A DNA stretch of 64,000 nucleotides, from NCBI GenBank assembly GCA_049609625.1, contig JBMYYR010000002.1:1-64000 (forward strand), given 5' to 3'. Shown one piece after another: positions 17,788 to 26,138 of the stretch. A program made the position numbers and the translations under genes. This DNA comes from JBMYYR01 sp049609625. Lineage in GTDB: Bacteria > Bacteroidota > Bacteroidia > Flavobacteriales > CAJXXR01. Below the pieces are notes generated by a model that had not been told where the DNA came from, made no database searches, and saw only the letters and a list, made by a program, of their open reading frames with translations. How positions within the stretch are numbered: the stretch's first letter is position 1; the number at the start of each line of letters is the position of its first letter.

Positions 17788-18136
17788 GCCCAATCTGTTT
17801 TATGTTGTTTTTAGCATCGTAACACTTGGGAGTTTGATGCCGCAAACTAGCGTGCCTCCTGTCCTTCAAACCCTGTCTGACAAAACGCTACATATACTGA
17901 TGTACTTAGCTTTTTCGGCAAGTTTGTTTTGGTTTTTAGAAAAAAGAACATCACAACACCAAAGCCTTTGGCTCAGCATCAGCCTAAGTATCGCTTTTGG
18001 AGCTTTGATGGAAGTGTTGCAAGGACAATACATACCAGGAAGATTCGGAAGTGTTTTAGATTTGATTGCCAACATCATAGGTGTCTTTACCTTTGTTTTG
18101 TTGCATCAGCTGAACAAGAAAATTTTTAAAAATTAG
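17753..18136 (+). CDS. VanZ-family membrane protein
   Basis: A 127-aa protein with about four hydrophobic segments. The pattern SDKTLHILMYLAFSASLF and the later FGALMEVLQGQYIPGRFGSVLDLIANIIG are typical of the VanZ-like family, with the conserved Glu/Gln and GR-x-x-x-x-D positions. The biochemical function of these proteins is not established. The ATG at 17753 lies inside gcvH in another frame. Codons between it and the gcvH stop encode an ordinary polar N-terminus, so I keep this start. Confidence 0.82.
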   Translation: MQKLTKLWLELKPNLFYVVFSIVTLGSLMPQTSVPPVLQTLSDKTLHILMYLAFSASLFWFLEKRTSQHQSLWLSISLSIAFGALMEVLQGQYIPGRFGSVLDLIANIIGVFTFVLLHQLNKKIFKN

Positions 18137-18153
18137 AAAGTAAAATTAACTTT

Positions 18154-18176
18154 TACGTTCATAAACGTATTTTTTT
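18154..18176 (+). terminator. possible terminator after the VanZ-like gene
   Basis: TACGTT (18154-18159) and AACGTA (18164-18169) form a short stem with loop CATA, followed by seven T residues (18170-18176). The stem is short, but its position 18 bp after the stop codon is right. Confidence 0.42.
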
Positions 18177-18213
18177 ACATACTTTAGTACCCGAAAACAA
18201 TAAAACCTAAACA

Positions 18214-18927
18214 ATGATTGAGAAAAAACATCCAAAAATGGATCTCGAGAAAAAACGAATGACCTTCGTTCTTATTGGTCTAGTTGTTGCTATTGGAGCT
18301 TCTATCTTTTTGATAAACTACAAATCTTATGACGAGCAATTGACAGCAGATTTAGGAAAAGTAGTTATTGATATGGATGAAGAAGAAGACGTGGCGACAA
18401 TAGAAGAAAAACGAACACCGCCACCGCCACCACCACCGCCGCCACCACCGGTAGTTGTCGTTGTAGAGGATGACGTAGAAATAGAAGATGACTTTGAAGT
18501 AGAAGATGTTGAGGTTGAAGAAGACGAAGAAATAGAAATTGAAGAGGTTGAAGAAATTGAATCTGATGAAGTTCTGAGTTTTGCTGTTGTTGAAGACAAA
18601 CCCGTTTTTCCGGGTTGCGAAAAAGTCTCTAAAGCCGAGCGCGATGCCTGTTTTGGAAACGGAGTAATGAAAGCCATTCAGTCTAAGTTCAAATACCCAC
18701 ACATGGCAAAAGAACTTGGTATTCAAGGTAAAATTTATGTAAGCTTTGAGTATGGAAAAGACGGAAAAGTAAGAAACGTAAAAGTTATCCGAGGCGAGAA
18801 CAAAGACCTCAAAAAAGAAGCTATTCGTCTTGTGAAAGCCTTGCCAAGCGTTACGCCAGCAAAGCAACGAGGAAAACCAACTGCAATTTCTTATACCATT
18901 CCAGTAGTTTTCAAATTAAGAGGATAA
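18214..18927 (+). CDS. TonB-like energy transducer with proline and acidic spacer
   Basis: One N-terminal membrane helix (MTFVLIGLVVAIGASIFLI, about 16-34) anchors the protein in the inner membrane. A periplasmic spacer follows with eleven consecutive prolines (69-79), five valines and a long Glu/Asp-rich stretch (about 85-125). The C-terminal about 100 residues form a TonB C domain (FKYPHMAKELGIQGKIYVSF, then IPVVFKLRG). TonB proteins transmit proton-motive force to outer-membrane receptors. No ExbB or ExbD is adjacent, so the receptor served is unknown. The acidic rather than basic spacer is unlike classical TonB but common in Bacteroidetes paralogues. Confidence 0.88.
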   Translation: MIEKKHPKMDLEKKRMTFVLIGLVVAIGASIFLINYKSYDEQLTADLGKVVIDMDEEEDVATIEEKRTPPPPPPPPPPPVVVVVEDDVEIEDDFEVEDVEVEEDEEIEIEEVEEIESDEVLSFAVVEDKPVFPGCEKVSKAERDACFGNGVMKAIQSKFKYPHMAKELGIQGKIYVSFEYGKDGKVRNVKVIRGENKDLKKEAIRLVKALPSVTPAKQRGKPTAISYTIPVVFKLRG

Positions 18928-18949
18928 TACACATATTGATCTATCATTT

Positions 18950-18994
18950 AAAAAAAAAAGCATTTTCATTGACCATGAAAATGCTTTTTTTTTT
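18950..18994 (+). terminator. rho-independent terminator after the TonB-like gene
   Basis: A perfect stem AGCATTTTCAT (18959-18969) / ATGAAAATGCT (18975-18985) with loop TGACC is flanked by an A-run at 18950-18959 and a T-run through 18994. It can work in both directions. Confidence 0.9.
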
Positions 18995-19088
18995 GACTCT
19001 GAAAAATCAAGTGATTTGACTCAATCTGTTTCCTGTAATATTCGATATGGAGCCTAATTTTTTAACAGCAAAAAATTAAAAAAAACTA

Positions 19089-20564
19089 ATGAGAAAAAAT
19101 AGTTATATACTCACTTTAATGATATCTGTTCAGCTATGTTTTGGTCAAGAAACACTAGAAGAATTGAAAGGAATTGATGGTGAAATCATTCAAATAATGG
19201 AAGAATATAACACCGTTGGTTTATCTGTAGCGGTAGTGAAAAATGGTAAAACTCTATACGCCAAAGGCTTTGGTTATCGCGACCTGAAACAGAAACTACC
19301 TGTAACAGAACACACTCTTTTCCATATTGCTTCAATGACCAAAGCATTTACAGGTTCTTTATTAGGAATTTTAGAATCTAAAAACCAACTATCGCTTAAA
19401 GATAAACCCGCGCTGTATGTTCCATACCTTCAATTTTACAATGACAAGATGAATAATCTTATTACGATTGAAGATTTATTAAGTCATCGAAGCGGTATTG
19501 GAACTCAAGGTGTTTCCTTAGAATTGTTTCCAGATAGCTCTAAATTAAAAACGGTGCAACGCTTACGCTATTTGAAGCCCGAAGCTGACATTAAAAATAG
19601 CTGGAACTACAGCAATATGGGCTATACACTTGCAGGAACCATTATCGAACAAGTAACAGGCGAGAGTTGGGAGACGAATATTGAAAATAAAATCTTTAAA
19701 CCCTTGAAAATGAGTAGTTCATGCACAAGTATTAAAAAGATGAAACAATCAAACAATTACGCTCTGGGCTATGGAATGTATAAAGGAAAAAGTGAGAACG
19801 TTCCTTATCAAAACTATTACGCTTTTGGTCCAGCTGGTGTTATTAAAAGTTCGGTTAAAGATTTATCTAATTGGATGAACGTTTGGCTAAATAAAGGAAC
19901 GTTTGATGGAACTCAAGTACTTCCAAAACACTATATTTATGAAGCTTCTAGACCTCAAAATATTAAATATGATGAGGAGTACACAAAAGATTCATTTTTA
20001 TTTAGCGAAGGGTTTGGTTGGAGAATAAGGTCTTGGAATGGTCATTATAGATTGCGCCACGGAGGTAATACAAACGGCTTTAGTAGTGTAACAGAACTGT
20101 TTCCATTTGAGAATATTGGTATTGTAGTATTATGTAATCAAAGTAACTCTATAATTCCCTATATTGTATCTGATATGATATCAAGAAAGTTACTTCTTCT
20201 TGCCGCCGAAGAAAATTACCCAGTACTTGTTTCAGACATCTATAAACCAGAAAAAGACAAGCCTTTTAATAAGAATATGATGCCAACCTTTCCCTTGCAT
20301 AGATTTGAAGGTACTTATGAAGCGGATGGTTTTGGAAAAATACAGATTATTGAAACAGAAGGAAAGCTATTCGCAAAATTTCCAACACATACATTCAAAC
20401 TAGAGCATTTAAGCTTCAACAACTTTCATTTAAAAGGTATGGCAGACTTTAAAGAATCTTTTAACCCTGAATTTACTGTTAAATTCGATGACACAAAAGG
20501 CGAGCTAATAAGCTTAAAATTATACGCTCAAAAAGAGCCTATAGAATTTCATAAAGACCAATAA
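19089..20564 (+). CDS. secreted beta-lactamase-fold serine hydrolase (class C/PBP-like)
   Basis: A signal peptide (to CFG, then Gln) precedes a class C beta-lactamase-type domain. The catalytic SxxK is Ser82-Lys85 (ASMTKAF), the YxN motif is Tyr174-Ser-Asn176, and the third motif is replaced by HGGNTNGF near 325. About 90 C-terminal residues form a small beta-rich domain like DUF3471. Such enzymes are usually peptidases or esterases rather than true beta-lactamases, so the substrate cannot be assigned. Its length of 491 aa is normal for this two-domain form. It stands alone between a strong terminator and a gene-poor stretch. Confidence 0.88.
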   Translation: MRKNSYILTLMISVQLCFGQETLEELKGIDGEIIQIMEEYNTVGLSVAVVKNGKTLYAKGFGYRDLKQKLPVTEHTLFHIASMTKAFTGSLLGILESKNQLSLKDKPALYVPYLQFYNDKMNNLITIEDLLSHRSGIGTQGVSLELFPDSSKLKTVQRLRYLKPEADIKNSWNYSNMGYTLAGTIIEQVTGESWETNIENKIFKPLKMSSSCTSIKKMKQSNNYALGYGMYKGKSENVPYQNYYAFGPAGVIKSSVKDLSNWMNVWLNKGTFDGTQVLPKHYIYEASRPQNIKYDEEYTKDSFLFSEGFGWRIRSWNGHYRLRHGGNTNGFSSVTELFPFENIGIVVLCNQSNSIIPYIVSDMISRKLLLLAAEENYPVLVSDIYKPEKDKPFNKNMMPTFPLHRFEGTYEADGFGKIQIIETEGKLFAKFPTHTFKLEHLSFNNFHLKGMADFKESFNPEFTVKFDDTKGELISLKLYAQKEPIEFHKDQ

Positions 20565-20910
20565 ACTTGCAACCCAACAACAAAGTCTAAGTGCCCAAAA
20601 AAGAGCTAAATGTGAAGACAAACTTGACTAAAACTCAGTCCTTGACTACAGGATTTTGTTACGATGAATCATGTACACCTTTCAATCAAGAATTAAAAAA
20701 AATGACCAATCACATCAGGTTGCCACTTAGTTTCATCTTCCATTTTTCTAAGTGCATTTTTTTATGCGCTATTTACACTGGGATTGATTCGTGATAACCA
20801 TCTTAATGACGATCTGAATCAGAAACTAAACTATTGATAGTCAATGAATTATTATGGTTTTTTTATTAGTGATTAAGATGCTGTTGTGAAGCTTCAGGGT
20901 GTGTTGATGA
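20565..20910 (+). other. 346-bp stretch with possible decayed coding remnants
   Basis: No intact gene is convincing here. A 67-codon frame from GTG 20591 to 20794 has no recognisable family. A second frame at 20706-20837 lacks a start codon but reads like the end of a membrane protein (IFLSAFFYALFTLGLI, then a polar tail). A single-base frameshift near 20735 would join the two, so this may be the remnant of a small membrane-protein gene. The remainder, 20838-20910, shows nothing. Confidence 0.3.
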
Positions 20911-21816
20911 TTAATCTATTTTTGACTTTAAATATTTGTTTTTTAGCTCAGTAGAAGTTCTCTTAGCGCCTAAAACTGAAACGTGATCGCCATCTGGCGT
21001 AAAACAAGAATCGCTCAGGTTTAGAGTTGAAAAATCAATATAATTTAGCTGATGTTTTTCAATGAGTTCATTTAGCTTTTCGACGTAAACTTGTGGTATT
21101 CTATTGTGGTAATAGGTATGCAGAGGGGTGTTGACGGCATATAATTCAACATTTTTTTCATCACATAACTCTACAATTTTGCTTAAATAGTCGATGTTTA
21201 GTTCAGAAAATGGATTTAATTTTTTTTCGGTATAAAACTGAAAAACCAGCCTCCTATCCATCAATGATTCAGAAACAGTAGAACGTTCAAATTCATTTGA
21301 AAATCCCCCTAAAAAAGAATCAGTTCTTTTTGCTAAAGATTTATACATGCCTTGTTTTGCGATACCTTTTAGGAAAGGAACGGTTTTAGATGAATTCCAA
21401 TAAAGATGTTTCATTTTTTCATCTGCAGGTAATAAATAAAAATATTTTGGGGCTGTAGAAGCCGAAAATCTTCCACTTATAAATCGATCGTAATAATTAG
21501 AAATATTATGATAACTCAAACCTAAAAATACGTTTTCGATAGAAGAATGTTTATCTAAAACTGCTTTGAGTTTGTAATAAGAAAAGTATATAGATTCAGA
21601 TGTTGTAGCTATGTTTTTACTTTCAGGAAGAAAGCGTTCATCAAAAGCTTGATTAATGTGCGAGTCACCAATGATAATATGTTTTACGCTTTTATCTATT
21701 TGATTATCAATTAAATCAAACGTAATGTATGCTCCCGAAAGATAGAACAACATGAGTCCAAAAAAACTTGGAATCAAAATATAAAGGCTAATTTTTTTTA
21801 AAAACTGTTTCATCAT
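20911..21816 (-). CDS. membrane-anchored SGNH/GDSH-type protein partnered with an MBOAT O-acyltransferase
   Basis: An N-terminal membrane anchor (about 9-30) precedes a periplasmic domain with IIIGDSHINQAF (Ser52) and, near the C-terminus, a DGDHVSVLGA motif supplying the Asp and His. This is the arrangement of SGNH-fold transferases and esterases such as AlgJ/AlgX, DltD or PatB partners. It probably acts with the upstream MBOAT protein to move acetyl groups onto a secreted polymer. I start at the ATG overlapping the MBOAT stop (TAATG). The longer frame runs 99 bp into the MBOAT gene. Length is 301 aa. The exact polymer is unknown. Confidence 0.7.
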   Translation of the reverse strand: MMKQFLKKISLYILIPSFFGLMLFYLSGAYITFDLIDNQIDKSVKHIIIGDSHINQAFDERFLPESKNIATTSESIYFSYYKLKAVLDKHSSIENVFLGLSYHNISNYYDRFISGRFSASTAPKYFYLLPADEKMKHLYWNSSKTVPFLKGIAKQGMYKSLAKRTDSFLGGFSNEFERSTVSESLMDRRLVFQFYTEKKLNPFSELNIDYLSKIVELCDEKNVELYAVNTPLHTYYHNRIPQVYVEKLNELIEKHQLNYIDFSTLNLSDSCFTPDGDHVSVLGAKRTSTELKNKYLKSKID

Positions 21817-23264
21817 TAAAATTGAAAATAAATGAACTGTTGTTCTTTCCCTCCAAACCAAAAAATGAGAAAAAGTAAGCTGTAATACATTCCAAACCGA
21901 AGAGGTCTGTTCCATGTTGATCCAATTTTAGCTAAAGCGAATTGCTCTGTTCGTCCAAACCATTCTATAGCTAAGAAAACAGTTAGCAAAGCAAATGTCA
22001 ACAATACCATTTTTGGTTCCAAAAACTCTGGAAATTCAAAGAAAGAAGAGGAGAAAATTTCTGATAAATAGGCTAAAGCGTGCGTCATGTTTTCGGCTCG
22101 GAAAAAGACCCAAGCTAAGACCGTTAAACTAAAGGTGAGCAAGATTTGGTAAGTTTCTTTGAATGAGGGGAATAACTTGCCTTTGGCGACAATATCTAAA
22201 TTGTTTCGATTGTTTTTTGTGAGTAAAAGCGGAAGAAAATAAAGTGCATTCAAAGCACCCCAAACAATAAAAGTCCAGTTGGCTCCATGCCAAAAACCAC
22301 TGACAATAAAAATGATAAATGTATTACGAATTTTCATGCCTAAACCGCCACGACTTCCTCCCAAAGGAATGTATAAATAGTCTCTAAACCAAGTAGATAA
22401 AGAAATGTGCCATCGTCTCCAAAATTCAGCAATGTCACGAGAGAAATATGGGAAATTGAAATTCTGCATCAAATCGAAACCAAATAATCTGGAAACACCA
22501 ATGGCAATATCGGAATAGCCTGAGAAATCGCCATAAATTTGAAAGGTAAAGAACAAAGCACCTAAAAACAAGGTGCTGCCATTTAAGTCGGCAGAATTAT
22601 TAAAAATATAATTCGCAAATTCGGCACAATTATCAGCAATCACAACTTTCTTGAAAAGACCCCAAAGTATCTGGCGCATACCATCGACGGCTTTGTGGTA
22701 ATCGAATACTCGTTTTTTGTAAAATTGTGGTAGTAAGTGACTTGCGCGCTCAATAGGCCCAGCAACTAACTGAGGGAAAAAGCTAACGAAAGCCGTAAAA
22801 GCAATGAAATCTTTGGTTGGCTCAAGTTTCTTTTTGTAAACATCAATCGTATAACTTAGTGTTTGAAAGGTGTAGAAACTTATTCCAACCGGAAGCACTA
22901 TGTTTAATGAGTTAACTTCTAGTTCTGATCCAAAAAATGAAAATGCACTAACAAAATTATCTAAAAAGAAATTATAGTATTTAAAAAAGCCTAAAAATCC
23001 AAGATTTACAACTATACTTATCCAAAGAAATAGCTTTCTTTTTCTCTGGTTAGCTTCGTGTTGTAATAGTCTTCCTATGGTATAATCGACCAGTGTACTG
23101 AAGATAATAAGTGAAAGAAATCGCCAATCCCACCAACCATAAAACAAATAACTGGCGGCTACAATAAGTACGTTTTGCAGTTTTAGATTCTTTTGCGTAA
23201 CAAACCAATAGAGTATAAACACTAGAGGCAGAAAGATGGCAAAATCTATGGAATTAAAAAACAT
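21816..23264 (-). CDS. MBOAT-family membrane O-acyltransferase (AlgI-like)
   Basis: A 482-aa polytopic protein that matches AlgI/DltB-type O-acyltransferases. It has the YYNFFLDN segment (97-103), PVGISFYTFQTLSYTIDVY (125-143), the WRRWHISLSTWFRDYLYIP block (282-300) and the catalytic His326 in SGFWHGANW. Such proteins pass an acyl group, usually acetyl, across the inner membrane to a periplasmic acceptor. The gene is coupled by a 1-bp TAATG overlap to the downstream SGNH-type protein, forming a transfer pair. No polymer synthase is adjacent, although murA lies a few genes upstream on the same strand. Confidence 0.88.
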   Translation of the reverse strand: MFFNSIDFAIFLPLVFILYWFVTQKNLKLQNVLIVAASYLFYGWWDWRFLSLIIFSTLVDYTIGRLLQHEANQRKRKLFLWISIVVNLGFLGFFKYYNFFLDNFVSAFSFFGSELEVNSLNIVLPVGISFYTFQTLSYTIDVYKKKLEPTKDFIAFTAFVSFFPQLVAGPIERASHLLPQFYKKRVFDYHKAVDGMRQILWGLFKKVVIADNCAEFANYIFNNSADLNGSTLFLGALFFTFQIYGDFSGYSDIAIGVSRLFGFDLMQNFNFPYFSRDIAEFWRRWHISLSTWFRDYLYIPLGGSRGGLGMKIRNTFIIFIVSGFWHGANWTFIVWGALNALYFLPLLLTKNNRNNLDIVAKGKLFPSFKETYQILLTFSLTVLAWVFFRAENMTHALAYLSEIFSSSFFEFPEFLEPKMVLLTFALLTVFLAIEWFGRTEQFALAKIGSTWNRPLRFGMYYSLLFLIFWFGGKEQQFIYFQF

Positions 23265-23334
23265 AGTTTATAGTCTAATTCTTGATGGATTATTTTTTTA
23301 TCTCCGTTGGTTATAAAATATCCATAAATTCCTG

Positions 23335-23342
23335 CAAAAATA
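23335..23342 (-). promoter_or_regulatory. putative -7 element for the MBOAT operon
   Basis: On the minus strand the bases read TATTTTTG, matching TAnnTTTG, about 70 bp before the MBOAT start. There is no TTG at the expected distance. The rest of the 155-bp gap shows no other feature. Confidence 0.3.
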
Positions 23343-23419
23343 AAGTTTAAAGAAGAGTATATGTCTCTTTTTAATAAAAATGTATTAAAAATAATCATAA
23401 AGAATTGAATATCTGCATT

Positions 23420-24652
23420 TCACTCAAACCTCAAAGCTTCGACAGGTTGTAAGCTAGCTGCTTTTTTGGCGGGATAAAATCCTGAAACAACACCAACCAA
23501 GAGGCATAAGACGAAAGCCAAAAAGACATAAAGCCATGGGACAAAAAATGGACTATTGAGTACGAGAGCCACGATGTTTCCGATGGCAATGCCTAATAAA
23601 ATTCCGAAAATTCCACCTAAAACAGAGATTACGATGGCTTCCATCAAAAATTGATTCATAACCAAACTAGAACTTGCGCCCAAAGATTTTCTGATGCCAA
23701 TTTCTCTGGTTCGTTCGGTAACTGAAACCAACATGATGTTCATCAAAGCAACCATAGCTCCAATTAGAGTCAAAATACCGATAGAACTCGTGCCAGAACC
23801 AACACTATTCAACAGATCGTTAAGTGTTTTGAGCATGGCATTACTGTTTTCGAGCACAAAGTTATTTTCTTCCATAGGGCGACGTTTTCTAATGTTTCGA
23901 AAATGCAATGTAGATTCTTCAATAGCTTGATTTATAGCAATATGTGAGTGTGGTTTTGATTTTATTCTCAAACTAGATTCAGAAAACCGAAAGTTTGTTT
24001 TAGCAATCAAAGTAGGAAGGTAGGCATTGTTGTTCACCGAAAAGCCCATGCCTTCTGATCGTTGTTCTACCACGCCGACAACCGTATAAGAATTTGAGCC
24101 AATTTTGACCCGTTTATTAACTGCTTTTTCGGCTTGAGTAAAGAGTTTTTTGGCAATGTTTTGTCCTAAAATAATGAGTGGAAGTGCCGTTTTGGTTTCT
24201 TCAACAGAAAATCCTCGACCAAATTCGATAGGCATGCCTTCAACATCAAAATAGTTAGCGTCAATGCCCATTACGGTTACGTTTGGGGAGCTTTCCACTT
24301 CATTGAATTTGGCTGTTTGTCCGCTCGAAGCGTAAAAATACAGTGTTGTTTTTGCCAACGCTTTTGTACGATTCGCAAACTTCTCCGCTTCTTTGAAGCT
24401 AATGACAGGGAATTTTTTTCGACGACTTCCTCCAAAATTTGGCCCACGAGAGCGGTAACTTAAGGTATAAGATTTAGCTCCAACACTCGAAAAATTGGAA
24501 TTTATAGAGCGTTTGAGCGCATCGGTAGCCGTCAGGATGCTCATCAACGCCGTGATGCCAAAGGCAATGATCAGCATGGTGAGCAGACTTCGCCATTTAT
24601 TGCCTTTGATGCTATTAAAAGCTATCCGAATGTTTTCAATTTGTTTTTCCAT
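23420..24652 (-). CDS. MacB/FtsX-type ABC transporter permease
   Basis: The layout is that of MacB-type permeases: an N-terminal membrane helix (about 18-40, SLLTMLIIAFGITALM), a large periplasmic MacB_PCD domain (about 45-260) and three C-terminal helices of the FtsX domain with TERTREIGIRKSLGASS near 310. These proteins are mechanotransmission exporters for lipoproteins, peptides or drugs. The ATP-binding partner is not adjacent. I chose the ATG that opens MEKQIENIRIAFNSIKGNKW. An upstream in-frame GTG adds only six residues and is less likely. The product is 410 aa. Substrate unknown. Confidence 0.85.
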   Translation of the reverse strand: MEKQIENIRIAFNSIKGNKWRSLLTMLIIAFGITALMSILTATDALKRSINSNFSSVGAKSYTLSYRSRGPNFGGSRRKKFPVISFKEAEKFANRTKALAKTTLYFYASSGQTAKFNEVESSPNVTVMGIDANYFDVEGMPIEFGRGFSVEETKTALPLIILGQNIAKKLFTQAEKAVNKRVKIGSNSYTVVGVVEQRSEGMGFSVNNNAYLPTLIAKTNFRFSESSLRIKSKPHSHIAINQAIEESTLHFRNIRKRRPMEENNFVLENSNAMLKTLNDLLNSVGSGTSSIGILTLIGAMVALMNIMLVSVTERTREIGIRKSLGASSSLVMNQFLMEAIVISVLGGIFGILLGIAIGNIVALVLNSPFFVPWLYVFLAFVLCLLVGVVSGFYPAKKAASLQPVEALRFE

Positions 24653-24748
24653 GGCTTGTCGAAAATTCACTCCAATAATAGATAATTAAATAGAATATTA
24701 TGAGCTAGAATGACTTATTTTTTGTTAATCCTAATTTTAATATTTATT

Positions 24749-26131
24749 CTACCTAAACAACGTAACATTTGCAGTAAATGAATACCATTTAGAATCTTCA
24801 AATTTATAATCCCAAATGACATAATATTCACCGGGATTACAGTCTTTACCTTCATATTTTCCGTCCCAGCCTTTTTCTTCTTGATTACCATCGTAGAGTA
24901 GAATGCCCCAACGGGCGTAGACTCTAATGCGGTATTCGGCAAATTGACTTGGATTTATTGGATGGAGATACTCGTGAAATTCATTTCCGTTTGGAGTGAA
25001 TACGTTGGGAAAGCCGAGTAATTCGTGATCGCAAATACCTTCGTATACATTGATTCCGTAGACAAAATAACAGAATGAATCGGGTACTTCAACTATAAAA
25101 TACCCTTCTTGATCTATTATAACGCTGGTAACTTCATGAATGCCATTCCAATACACAACATACTCTTCAGGGAAGGTGAGTTCTATACTTTCTCCGGGGC
25201 AAATAGTATACGATTCTTGAAGATTAAAGTCTGGTTTGGTATACAAAAACACTTCAAAAGTATCACAATACGAACAATCTTCATACTCTAAACAAGCCCA
25301 ATAGGTTCCCGATTCGTCTATCAAAACCGAATCGCCATCGTCGCCAGTAGACCAATAAATATCAAACAGGGGATTGGTTTGACCAAGATTATAAAAAGCG
25401 TCTTGACAAAGAATAAGAGTGTCAGAAATTTGAAGCTGATCTTCAAGAGGTACAATATCAAAAGAGTCTCGGCTGTAGGTGCAATCATGGTAAATATCAA
25501 CCCAAAACGAACCTTCGGTTGAGCTATTGAATTGAAAATCTGTACTTCCTGTACTCCAAAGTACCGAATCGGCAGGAAAAACATTTAGGTTAATACTTTC
25601 GTCTTCGCATAAATAGAATGTGTCGGGAAAATAGCCAATACCGCTGGCGTAAAAACCAACATCGATACTATCAATTATTGAACAAAATTGAGTGAAAATT
25701 TCAACCACGTAAACGCCTTCTTCGTCAATCAAAAGGCTGTCTTGATTGAGGTTATTATTCCAAATGGCAGAATCGGCATCGAGTTCATCCAGATCTACAT
25801 GAAGCACAATAAAATCTTGTCCACAAATCTGAGTATCAGGATAGTTGAAAGGCGTTGGTGTAATAAAATCAACAAAAATACTGTCTCTGAAAATTTGTTC
25901 TTGGTAAGACATTTCTAACCAATACAAGCCTGTTTCGGTTATCAGATGAGCGCCCGTTTCGGTGCTGTCTTCCCAGAGGTAATAATCGACATCTAAACCT
26001 AAATAAGAAATATACAAATAATCGCCATCGCAAAGCGTGGTGTCTGCGCCCAAATTAAATTCAAAGGTTTGAGCTTTAATGCTTTTCGCAAAGAAAAGGA
26101 GAAAAAAAAGACTAGCGATTTTTTTTAGCAT
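24749..26131 (-). CDS. secreted protein with gliding-motility-type C-terminal sorting domain (T9SS cargo)
   Basis: After a signal peptide (FFAKSIKA, then Gln) comes a series of about five repeats of roughly 70-80 residues with the pattern of a Cys, then W-S-T-G or WNN, then G-x-Y-x-V, then Cys, like the domains in SprB-type adhesins. The C-terminal about 85 residues (FPNVFTPNGNEFHEYLHP, then the RIRVYARWGILLYDG strand and GWDGKYEGKDCNPGEYYV) are the gliding motility-associated C-terminal domain that directs export by the type IX system. At 460 aa it is a short adhesin-like cargo protein. It lies 7 bp after murA, so the two are probably co-transcribed. Confidence 0.87.
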   Translation of the reverse strand: MLKKIASLFFLLFFAKSIKAQTFEFNLGADTTLCDGDYLYISYLGLDVDYYLWEDSTETGAHLITETGLYWLEMSYQEQIFRDSIFVDFITPTPFNYPDTQICGQDFIVLHVDLDELDADSAIWNNNLNQDSLLIDEEGVYVVEIFTQFCSIIDSIDVGFYASGIGYFPDTFYLCEDESINLNVFPADSVLWSTGSTDFQFNSSTEGSFWVDIYHDCTYSRDSFDIVPLEDQLQISDTLILCQDAFYNLGQTNPLFDIYWSTGDDGDSVLIDESGTYWACLEYEDCSYCDTFEVFLYTKPDFNLQESYTICPGESIELTFPEEYVVYWNGIHEVTSVIIDQEGYFIVEVPDSFCYFVYGINVYEGICDHELLGFPNVFTPNGNEFHEYLHPINPSQFAEYRIRVYARWGILLYDGNQEEKGWDGKYEGKDCNPGEYYVIWDYKFEDSKWYSFTANVTLFR

Positions 26132-26138
26132 ACGTTTT

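Noticed and set aside
18327..18867. Long minus-strand frames rich in Ser/Thr/Gly or aromatic residues opposite the TonB-like gene
   Set aside because: They are shadows of the proline and acidic codons on the plus strand.
24653..24670. GTG start six codons upstream for the FtsX-type permease
   Set aside because: The ATG at 24652 gives the usual N-terminus; the extension adds no recognisable sequence.
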